From assembly GCA_037013685.1 (NCBI GenBank), contig CM072895.1, forward strand, positions 10,142,463 to 10,206,462: a stretch of 64,000 bases of DNA. The letters are read 5' to 3'. A program made the translations under genes and the position numbers. Origin of the DNA: Acridotheres tristis (Eukaryota > Chordata > Aves > Passeriformes > Sturnidae). Positions 14,510-26,500 of the stretch are shown here, in pieces (within the stretch, counting starts at the first letter, position 1; each line of letters starts with the position of its first letter). The notes under the pieces were generated by a model that was not told the origin of the DNA, made no database searches, and saw nothing but the letters and a program-made list of their open reading frames with translations.

Positions 14510-17500
14510 ATGGCGCAGCATGACTTTGTTCCTGCCTGGCTTAACTTCTCAACACCACAGTCAACTAAGGTAACAGTAATACAGATCAGCTCCTTTCACA
14601 GCTCTGACCATGGGTAAGATCAGTGTCTTGGGTTCTCTGTGATTCTGTGGGAGACAGGTGGATTTGTGAGCCGTTCTGATCACATCCAGGCTTGTTGACA
14701 TTGCTGGCTAATCAATGCAGTTATGGATGCTGTATTGAAAACTCATTCAGGGACGTGGGGGTTGGTGGTTTTTTCAGTTAGGCAAATGTCAGTGCTGGCC
14801 TGACCGGCTCCTGGAGAGTCCAGATGAGTGCTTCATTACATGACATTTTACTTTCTGCAGTCCCCTGCAGCCACCTTTGAGAAACATGGAGAGCATCTTC
14901 CACGGGGAGAGGGCCGCTTTGGCGTGAGCCGCAGGAGACACAACTCTTCCGATGGATTTTTCAATAATGGGCCCCTCCGAACTGCGGGAGGTGAGTAAGA
15001 AGGGTCGGAATGCAGCCTGAGAGCAAACATTTGGAAATACAGAATGAAGAATTCAGCAGAATAGAAACATTTTCCCAAACTGTACCTTTTCAAAACATCC
15101 TGTGAGGAAGTTGTGCTACTCTCTTCTCCTGTGCAATGTGCTCAGGCCTTAAAACATTTTCATAGTAACTGTATGTGCATTGTGTAGCTTGATTTGTTTT
15201 CTAATACAGTCACACAATACATAGTAAGTTCAGATCAGCAGTTACTTAGTGAACACTAGCTGAACAACAAGAAGAACAACCTGATATTTCCAGTATTCTG
15301 CATACTGTGTTGATTTTTTTATTTGCGTATCTCCTTTTGTTTAGACTGCTGGCATCAGCCATCCCTTCTCCGCCATGATTCTGTAGATTCTGGTGTTTCT
15401 AAAGGAGCTCATGTTGGGCTTTCTGGCAGTCAGGCTGGCTGGCATGGTCCCTCACGGGGCCATGATGGTGTGAACCAGCGTGGAGGAGGAGGAACTGGAG
15501 TTCATCGCCACTGGAATGGCAACTTCCATTCTCGGAAAAGTTCTGCCTTTCAAGAAAAGCTGCCTGTTGAATCCAGGGAAGAGAAGAAGGAAGATAAAGA
15601 GCATTTGCAGTTTGAGGAGGAAGACTTTGTAAGTGTGTAGCTTATCACTAGAAGTGGAAGGTGTGAGAAATGGCTTTTCAGGTCTTGTTTGTATTAGCAT
15701 TGATAGGTGGCGAGTTGCATTCCATTCCATGTTTGAGACACAGTAAATTTAACAGAATTATTCTGGCACTGATAGGATACTGATTGGTACTCAGAGCCCT
15801 CAGAACTTGAAGACGTGTTGGATTATGGGGTTTGGCTCATGTTTTGCCAAATGGTTATTGGGAACTGAAGGCATTGTAACATTCAAGCCAGGTCTTCAGT
15901 GAAACCCATAAAGTGACAGAGGAAAAGTAGTTGTATGGACTTTGTGGCTTTGCTTACAAAGCCTTTTTTTTTTTTCTCCTAGAAATATATCTGTTCAGCT
16001 TATCTTCAGTTTGCCTGCTTCAGTCTTCCTGTCTCCTTCACTCTGATACGTGTTGGTGTTGTGATAACCTTCCCAAGCTTGTTCATGACATCCTCAGACC
16101 TTTGCAACCATCTGCCTTGAGCAGTATTATCAGAGTTGTTTTCCTCTCTCTCTCTCTGTTAAACTGTGGATCAGGGTTTCTTGAGCCATTTCTTCCATCA
16201 ACATCTCCAGTTCACCAACTTTCTTCTTATTCAGCATTTTGATTCACGTGGTATTATCAGTATGATAGTCTCTTACATCCTGGCTCTATTTTTAATAGAA
16301 TATCTTTAATTTTTCAAACTTTATCAAGCAGTACTTGGACTTAAAACTTTCATCCTTATCATATGCCTTCCTTAATGCTAATGCTTTGAGAGATGTGCAC
16401 CTTTTCTGCTTTCTCTTTTCTATTTAATTCTATTTCTCCTGACCCCTGAAGAGTGTTACATAATCAGACCATGTGTTTTTCTTTCTGCATCTATTTCTTG
16501 CTGTCTCTAGACTCTTCTTGACCAGTGTAATGAGGAGAGTATCCTCTGTAAGGTTCTGGTAACTCCCTTCCCCTAATGCAATTCCTCTGTCTTCATCTTC
16601 AGTGCTAAAGCCTTTGCTGCCTCCTATAATGAGAGGTCCTGGTGATACTGTGCACACTTGTGTGTATCATCGTCATGAGGTTTTTGCTGTCTTATTCAGC
16701 ATTTGTCTCTGGAAGGTTGTTCACAGCTGAAATTGTTGTGGCAGTTTGATGGTTTCTGATTAGGAATTTACGAGGCAGAGTGAAATACATGAATACCCAC
16801 AGCTGCTTCAGGCCAAAATCCAGAGCCTACACTTAAATTGCTACAGGAGGCAGTTTGATTTAAGCTGCTGGGGTTTTTTCAGTGAAGGGCCTGGGAGGTG
16901 ATTGCATGCTCTTGTTCAGCTGCTGCTGCTTGGAGCAGGAGCCTGTGTCACAGGGTGGTTAACAGCTGGAGAGTGGGAATAAAGCTTGTATGTGGCTTTT
17001 TACTGTTTTATTTCTCAAGAATACTTAATTCAGGCTATGAACCTGTGTTTTGACTGTCAGAAGTCTGTAGAAATTAGAAATCCTACAATGATTGCAACTG
17101 TGCCTCTCTTGTTGCCTATCTTGGTCTAAATCTTTCTTCCATGTACTTCATTCTGTTCTTCAGTGCCTTGATGAGTGCCTTCCCAAGCTACACGGCTGTT
17201 TCTTCTCTTAATTGCTTCCTTCATTTTTATGATGATAATACCACACGCTGGCTAGCAGCAAGCTTTGTTTAGTAACTCCTGTACTGACTTTGCCATAGTG
17301 CTCAAACTGCTGTATGCTGTGGTTAAGTGTGCAACTGTTAGGCCTGTGTGGCTGAGAACACTTTTCCTGAAAGGTCTGCAAAGCAGGCTGTTAGTCTAAG
17401 TGTGAGCACCCCTGCCTGACCTGTAGCTAAAAATTGAAGCACTTAAACAGAAGAGTTTCTGGAGACTGAGGCAGGAATTTATGCTATGGTGTGGCATTTT

Positions 17501-20500
17501 TTCCTTACTCTTATAGAACAGAAATACCTACTATTTCAGATGCTCACTATTAGAGCGTTGTGCTGTCACCATAGTAACTGATATACAAGAAATTCATTAA
17601 AAAGAGGAAAAAGATGGTTGTATTTTGAACTGAGGTTATTTGGGACAGGGGAAGAGGAATAGCTAATCAGGAATACTTGTCCTTGAATGCTTAGATTTTC
17701 TTCACTGTGCTTTGAGCTTGGACATGTCTGTAGTTGGTCCATCAAGTTGAATTCTGAAACTGAATGACGTTTAAGTCTGCAGAGAGCACTGAGTCTGCGT
17801 GCAGTCTTGTCCTAAAAGGTGGACTGAGGTTTGATACAAAGTGAAATGTAGCTTTCTTTGTCAGTAAATATATTCCTTTACATTATGAATCTAGTATTGC
17901 TTTGGGATTTTTTTAATTGTCTCATGCATAATTATTGTATTAAAATATATATGAAATGAGGATAGATTCTGCATATACTGATGGTATGGATTCTATTTTC
18001 TTTTTTGAGCTGCTGATCAAATACCTAATTTTTTAATACATGTACTGGTTGGTGAAATCTACTTAATTATAGTAGAAACTAGAGGAGTTATCCTGAACCC
18101 TCTGGTAGTTCCACTGGAAATACAGACTTTTAGATGTCTTGTGGCAAAGCACTCTCTTCCACTTTAAGTGCTGTTCAGAGAAATCTACCCATACTCTGGT
18201 TCCTGGAAACAAAATGTTAATACTGATTTTTTTTTTTTGTTATATGTGAGATAACAATATATTAATTTACATTATCTTTTTACAGCCATCTTTGAATCCA
18301 GAAGGTGGAAGACAAAGCAACCAGAACAAACCTTTAGGGACACCTTCTGGAGTATGGGGTAGGTGAAGATCACTGTACACAATGCTGATGATGGAGCAGA
18401 AGGTTGTAAGCGATGTCTAAATGCTGGGTTTTTCACTCCAAAATATTTTAAAGATTTAAGTGAAGTAGACAGTTTGCTGTTTTCTGTCCTTTGTTGTTTT
18501 CCTCCCTCAGTCTTCCCTAATCTCTTGGCCTTTTTGTCTATTTGAAACTGTGCTTCTCTTGTCATAAAAAAACAGCCAGTGGCAGTAATGTCACTGTTGT
18601 GTTCGCTTCCTGTCGTGCTGCAGTTACAATTTCACACAGACATCACTTGAAGGGCAGAGCAGATTGGAGTGAACTAGACATTAGTTCCTGACTTGGGATC
18701 TTCACAGTGGAAATACAGCAAAGCTGTCATAGTTCTGTGGTTTGAGTTCAGTTGATTTTTTTAAACTCAGAAAAGCCTTGCTTTTGATCTTGATGTACTC
18801 TGTGAATCTACGCCTTAAAAAAAAAGTGAAACAAGGTACCAGTTCTAGCAGTTAAACACAGAGTTGTTAATATCTAGGTGGGTTAGATACTGTAAATAGT
18901 ACAAATGCAAAAAGAAACTCAAAAACTCTTCTTGCAGTACTGTTCGGTTATATTCTTCTTGCATGTTTGTCAGGTAGCTGTTGTTCTGCTCAAAAACTAA
19001 TGACAACATTTATGGGGCTTTTATCTGTTTATACTGGTCGTATTTTTTAAATTGTTATACTCCTGGAAATGTGCTATTTGGCCTAAGAAACATTAACTCT
19101 GCTTGTTTGTAAAAGCAGTGTGTCTTCTGAGGTATAAGTTACGTAAATATTTTTGCTCTGTTAGTGAACTAACAAAGCTGATCCATGTTGCTCAAAAAAT
19201 GCTCATACCTGTTCTGATCTTTGTAGAATGGTGCAAGGCTGTTAACTGATGTCACTGTAGGTTTTTCCTTTCAGTATCAGGGGAGCTGTTGTGTTTAAAT
19301 TAGAAAAGATTGTATTTAGATATCCACATCCGGTATCTTCTCTCGGAGCTGAAATGAAAGAGCAGCTGATGGGCTCAGAATCACATGTGCAGCGTCTAAG
19401 ATGGAGAGGGAGGAACTGGAGCAGTATACTGAAGCTGTCCTGAAACTGAACATCTGTATTTCAGAATCTCTTGTTTTGTTTTTACAGAAAACCCCCCTAG
19501 TGCCAAGCAACCTACCAAGATGCTGGTCATCAAAAAGGTTTCAAAAGAGGATCCTTCTGCCGCCTTCTCAGCTGCATTTACATCACCTGTTTCTCACCTG
19601 GCAAATGGCAACAAAGCCACCACTATTGTCCCAAGTGTCTACAAAAATCTGGTTCCTAAACCTGCAGCTCCTCCTTCCAAGGTACAGGGAGTTCCAACCA
19701 AATTAATGAACTGCAGATCAAAGGAATCAACCCCCTAACAAGTAGCAGGAGTTGGAATCCAGTAGTTTCTGGGTAGTGGCTTTTACAGTAGAGGTCTATT
19801 TACTACTAAAGTTGTTGTTCTCTGTTAAAATGCCTTTTGGGTTTGTCCATAGGGAGAACTAACCTCTGACTACGCTGTGGTCTATTTGAATGGGTGTGTC
19901 TTCATGCATTAGACAAATCCTTATCTTAATAAGACAAAATGAGCACTGCTGGAGAGGTGGAATGTGTGCTGCTATGAGCTTGAACTGTTCACATGACTAC
20001 CTTGAAAAATCTTTATTGGGTTACAGTACTTTGATGTGTCCAGAATAATTGAGGCTAGCATCAGATTAGATTGTAACATCCTGTAATTCAGGTGTAATTT
20101 AGTTGAGCTGTAAAAACAATCTGGAAAAGCCATGGGGTTTGTGCTACAGTTCTTTTACTGAAGGAAATACAGTACTGCTAAAAAAAAAAAACAAGTAACG
20201 TTTTTTTCCTTAGTTCTAGGCTTAATCATGCCCGTTTTTCCAGAGAACCAACATGTATAGATGTCTTAGAAATATTGAAGAATTGATAGTGAAAGTATTT
20301 TAAAAGCTAAAAAAAAAAATTTAGTTAGGTTATTCTTTAAAGAGGTGTCCAAATACTTTGAGTTCTAAAATGTATTAATTACTAATGCGGGCTGCGACAT
20401 TCCAACAAAATCCTCCCTGTAACTACAGTAGATAAGTCTTACATATTTCAAAGGTAAAAGCAAAATAAGAGACTCACAGCTTCTTTTTGTAAGAAAGAAA

Positions 20501-23500
20501 GTTTAGCACTTCTTTCCCTTTTGTAAATTTTTGTTATTTCAGGTTAAATTCTGCCAGCTACAGAAAAGATTATAGTGGTTAAAATGATTCTCAAATAATC
20601 TCATCTATACACTTAATTTGTCAGCTAATCTACTTCTTGGTAAGATGAGATAAATTTACTCATTAGAAACGCTATTTATAAGGAGTTTTTCATTCTACAC
20701 ACAGTTTTCAATCCATATATGTTCTTATTTAGAATAATAATTTAGGTAAACAAACTTCAGCTTCTAATGAGTGGGAAGCCTCCTGTGGCTTTAATTTTTG
20801 CTTTTAGAGCTTGATTGATACATGTGTAGATACAGTCTGACCTGGGTTTAGTCTGGATGTTTTGTATGTTCTTTGAAATAAAAGGCCAGCGGTACAGTTT
20901 CTGACCAGACTGTTAGATTGTCTCTGGCTTCAAAGTAAACAGAATTTTAGTGAACCACAATGCGTGTAGCTAAATCTGTGTTACTGGCTGTCATATGCAA
21001 TGATCTTTTCCGAGGTCTGAAAGTTAATGCTGTACCAATGTAGAGACTGAGAGCTGAAAATGCACTTCTGAAAGTTATGAGAATGTGTGTTGTTAATGCT
21101 GGTCATCATATACCCGTTACTTGGCAATGTAGAATTTGGGCATAAAAATCTGCTTGGTTAATGTAGCAGCTTTAGAAGCAGCTACAAGCGCAACAGTAAT
21201 TGTGCAGCAAGTTGCTCCTTACAGCTAGTTATGCAATTACTGTTGCATTGGTTGTAGCTGCTTCTGAAACCCATGGACAGAGGTTTTTCTTTAATTCAGT
21301 CAAGGAGAATTGCTCTTGAAGCTTTTCCTGAGCATGTTCTGAAATTAGACTATATAGGTTTTGATTCTTCAGATAAAAAGAATACATTATTCAGTGCTCA
21401 TAGTTGGAACGAAACTGTGAATGATCTGAAGGTTCAGCATCCATCAAAAATAGTGGTAGGGGGGGTTTTTTTAGCTTGCTTTACATGTTACATAGTTCAT
21501 TTGCATTCCAGATTGTTTATCTGTATTTAAATCAGAGATTATGGCAGTATGTAGTGGTACCTGCCTAAGTTCCTTTTAATTAAAGTTTTTACTTCACTGA
21601 ATCCAGTAGGCCTGGATTACACCTGGATTTATACCTGAAATATTGCAGTATTGATATCAAAGGAAATGTTCTTGCCTAGTGGAAAAGCAATTAATTTTTG
21701 ATATGTAACCCAAGAGATCAGTCACATTAAGCAGGCTATAAATATGTACTTAGTGATTTAGCTGCTAATTTCTGAGCACTTACACACTGACATGGTGCTG
21801 TGATTACTGGGGCAGTGTGATATTCCTAGGTGGTGGGGACTGCAGTGGGACTTATCTGCTGATGTCATCAACAGTGCTTTTGTTAATGAATGGTGACCAT
21901 TAGCAAAACCAAAAGATAGGGTATCAGCATATCCTTAGCCAGAAAAGCTGTGTGCATTGATGTCTTTTTAAAGTCACAGCCTTAAAGCAGCTGTGGTAGG
22001 ATGCATTAGCTTGAAGACTTCTGGAAAGTTATACAGGAATTGCAGTACGTAAAGTAATAGAGGAGCCAAAACATTCCTTTCCACAAAGTCAGCAGTATTG
22101 GAAAGCTGTCACAGGAAAACTGAATGAAGAATGGTTTTGTTAAGCTGTACCAAGTAGTTCAGAAAGGAAGAGAGCTGGTGGCAGTGAAACAAGTGTGTTC
22201 TTTCTGGCTAATGGAGATAGCTAATAGCTCACAGTCAAGCAATCCATGAAGGTCACACTCAGCCACCCAGGGAAAGCAATAGGAGTCTGTCTTTGGATCT
22301 GTCTGAGCTGTGAGCTGCCTCTTTGTGGAATCCTGGAGAGCAGCCTTGGGCAACTGAGAGCTGGGAATGGAGCAGTGCAACCCTGGAGAGAAACTTCTTG
22401 TCAGAGTCATACTGTACCCTAATTTTAGTACAGACAATAAATATTGTGCAGATTGGGATATTTCTGAGCATTGAAGGGGATGTTTTTAATGTGTGCTGTG
22501 GATGCCATAGAATCTATTTGATAGTGTGGGATGCTCATTTTTAAGAGTGGAAGAGGAAAGCTGATGGCCTCCCCATGCAATGTATTTTTAAAAAAAATCA
22601 TAAAAGAACCCAGTAGACACAACAAACCAAAGTAGTGTCTCTGTTCTCATTGCTGGCAGATTGCAAGATCTGTTGCATCTCAGATTTAACTGAATCCCAT
22701 TTGTGCATTAATTATGTTACTAGTGTTTTGAAGGTGGCTTCAAAAGTCCAGGGGGTCAAGGGAATCTGTGTGTTTTCATATTCTGACAGTGTCTTGCTTG
22801 TGCTACTTGGTACAAGTTTCTTCTTAGGATTGTTTTTGTAAAGACTCTCACTTCACAGTGTTTGTCCCTGACTGATAAGAGAGCTTCAAGAGTAACATTC
22901 CAAGTAATAAAAACTTATCTTGAAGTCTTTGCTCTTCAGCTAAATGGCCAGTGTATTCAAAGGGATACTGCAGAGAGTATCCAGGCCAAAACAAGTGATC
23001 TCGCACTGTAATAAGCTGGCTGCTTTTGCTTCTTTTTCTTGTTCTTGTTGCTAAATTGGTGCAATGATGGACACTTTCAGAGCCCTAGGAAATAAATAAT
23101 TTTCATTCTCACTCTAAACAAAACTATTGCATGATGATCATCTTCCTCACACAGGGAAAATTCCTGTCAAGTGATTGGAAGCCTTTCTTTGTGGTGTGCA
23201 GTGTTCCCCTAAGAAATGTCATTTTAATTGGGATTTTTTTTTAATTTCCCATCTGTGGGTAGCTGTAAGATGAATTGCATTACACAGTGGTGATTCCAAT
23301 TAATGAAGGGCAATGCTGGATTTTCTCTGTGAGCTATTAATGGTGTTTTACTGAAGGGTGATACCCATGAACCAGAGTTGTGTGCGATTTGGGGAAAACA
23401 GAAGATGCCAGGGGAAAAATGATGGGTGTTGAAATAAACCCGTTGAGACTGTTCTTGGAAGAAAAGAAGAAAATCCATACAACAGCCAATATAATGCTGC

Positions 23501-26500
23501 TTATTTATTTCAGTACTTGCACACGACCCCTTCTCACGCCTTACCATTTACTGCCTTGTATTTTGTGTTCTCTTCAATACAGCCAAGCCCATGGAAAGCC
23601 AACAGAAGTGAACATAAACCAGGCTCGCTGTCCTCCACCCGTGACTCTGCCTTTACCAGTCCAGTGTCTGTAACCAAACCAGCGGTACTGGCAAGTGGCT
23701 CAGTCCTCACCTCTCCCAAAGAGGTAAGGGTTTGGCTTAGGGATAGGGTGGGAGCTTTTGTCACTCTCACCTACTAGAGAAACATGATAAAGCCCTCTCT
23801 GCATGTGGTACTTACCTTTGCACCCTTGAGGGATGACTCATTTGTACATTCTTAGCACATTGTGCCACATCAATGAGGCACTAAAAGAAATAGAAATTAG
23901 GTTTATGTGGCTATAAAGCCATCGGTGCTTGTTCAACTGTATTAGAATTTCCTTCCAGTAAAAAATAATACTAATGCTTTAAATGGTGTTGTGTAACAAG
24001 ACGTGCGTCAGCTTGGTGTTATGGGAGGGCAGATACCAAGAACTGATGTGAATAGGTAGGCAAATTGATTCCCATGATGTTTTTCAGTATAGGAAAGGAA
24101 GGGGAAGGAAGGTGATCTGCCTAATTTCCTTTCTCTAGAACAACAGCACAAGGGGGGTTGAAGGAGTTTAACATGTGTACATACGACTTTTCAGCTACAG
24201 TATCTGTTTTTAATTTTGGCATTGGAAGGGGGTAATCTACTGAAATGGAAACTGACTTGCCCCTGGATTTGGTCTGAAGTATAGAGGGAACCTTGACATA
24301 AAATTCTCTTAATATTTCAGCAATAACTGTGACAGAGCACAAGAAAAAAAAATAACAAAAAATAGAACAGACTGTGATAAATTCCTGGCCAGTGCAGCTG
24401 CTCTTTGCAGGTTCGACTTGATGATCTTGGAAGTCTTTTCCAACCTTAATGATTTTATGATTCTGTAAATGATGATTCACAACGTCTGAAATTAGCTTGT
24501 TTTAACTGTAGAATTGGGGAATTTTTCTAGTTGTGCACTTGTCTTGTTCCGTTATAGACATTACTTCTAAAATAAGGCGTTGGCATCTTTAGGATTCTCT
24601 GTTTTGCAGACTTTGCTTTGCAGTAACCTGCACTTTTCTGGCTTAGCCACAGCTGAGTGTACAAGCAGTCATTAAAGACAATAAGCAGGCACCTGTCACT
24701 TTGACAAATAGATCTTACACTCTGTTCCTTTCCCTTACCTTGCTTTTCTCTCTCTTTACACCAAGTTCTTTGTGCTGCTGACAGACTTTTTGTGTAATGC
24801 ACAGCACAGTATGGACAGTGTAAATATCTAAACTTAAATAGGCTTTTACCTCAGCAGACTGGAAAGAGGCATTCACTTTGTATCATACAGGAGTAATGCA
24901 AGTGTTTCCTTCACCTGACCCCAAGAAGGTCTTCTGTGAAACTCCAGTCAATGAAGATATTGGATACAAACCAGAGAGCTAAACATAAAGGGGTTTAAAA
25001 ATTCCTTCCAACTAAAATGGACACTTGTAATACATTTTTCTTTGAATCTGTTGGAGATTTACAATATGAAAACACAGGTCTATGGCCAGTAGATAGTACT
25101 GCAGTCCTGGTTCTCCAGGACTACTACACATAGTCTCTGGCTTTGTGTTTCTGAAATGGGGCTAATGCGCTTCCTGCACAAGTGGTAAAAATAGCACCTT
25201 TATTCGTAAGAGAGCGTAGTGTGTTGAAAACTAAAAGGGTGCCAGCTAGTACTGGCCCTGTCTCCACAAGCCAGTCTAAGACAACCAAGCTACAACATAA
25301 AGCCTGAGTTCTTAGAATGAATTCAGGATTACTTTTCTGTAAGAGTAGCCATACCAAAAGACTGAGATGCCTTGATGTTTCAGTCAAAGGGCTAAACTTA
25401 CTTTAGAAGAGATGCCAGTTTATTGTTTTAGTGCTAAAGAATAATGTTTTGTAAAACATAACTTTTCTGCAGAAAGTTATGCATAAAACCAGAATTGAGG
25501 TGAAATTAATTCCCTTTCATAAATCTGCTGTTTCTAAACTTTAGCTGTAACTGGCTTGCCCTGATGTGTAAAAAATTTAGTCCCTCAGTAGTTTATTAGA
25601 GATCAAAACAGCCACTAGTAAAGAATTCAAGTTGAGTATTTCAGATTACCAGAAGACATCTAATTTAGGTCTTCTTTGTTCATTGTTACCTCTTGTCACT
25701 GCAGTCAAACCAATAGTTATGTTGAGAGCTTAATTTCACTCTTGTGTCGGCTTTTTATCCTGATATTTGCAGTCACTCGTTAGGTCTGTTACAACTGCTG
25801 ATTTTTTTCTTACAGTGTTGAATTAAGCAAAATCTGAAAGGTCTGCCTCAGAAATTACTTCCAGGCTGCACTTATTTCCTTGCCGGCATTATTTCACACC
25901 AGTGTTCAATATGCAACAGCCATTAGAAATCTAAGCAGCTGTTGCTGCCTTGTTTTTGGTCTAGTTCCCTTGATCTTTGCCCAGAACACTGAGTGTGATA
26001 AAAATTTTTGGCACAGGAGATTCATTTTGAAGAGCCTGAATTTGCAACCTTCCCCCGCAGCTTAAAAAAGTGTGTGGGGAGAAAAACACTATAAACTTCA
26101 GGAAATTTTACTGGTTTAATATTGATTTTTTTTTTTTTTTTTAATGAAAGCATGTATATGAAGAAAGAGAGTAGTTTTGCTTGCAAGATTCTGGTGTCAG
26201 TTATCCATAATAATGATTAAATTCCTCATTGTGTTAGAGTAGTCAGACATGAACTCCAGCAGGAGGTTAGATACTGGGAACTTTACCATAACATGTTCTT
26301 AGATTCCTTTTGTGTGCCCAGTTAAAACAAATGGAACAGATAAAATTGAAAGCTCACCTTGGTTAGCAGTGTTCCTATTGTAGGATCATGGCCGGGTACT
26401 GCCAGTGGGCCTGGTTCACAGACTCCAGATTATTAAGAAATCTTAAACATTGTGGAGGAGCACAGGAGGTTTCCTTGTGTTCATGCATTGAGCTGAGCAG

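Noticed and set aside
14012..14521. 169-codon open frame on the - strand at the GPBP1L1 start exon
   Set aside because: It overlaps the sense start exon and its splice sites and has random-looking composition.
24121..24480. 119-codon open frame on the - strand
   Set aside because: Its first part is the reverse reading of a CR1 tail; there is no gene support.
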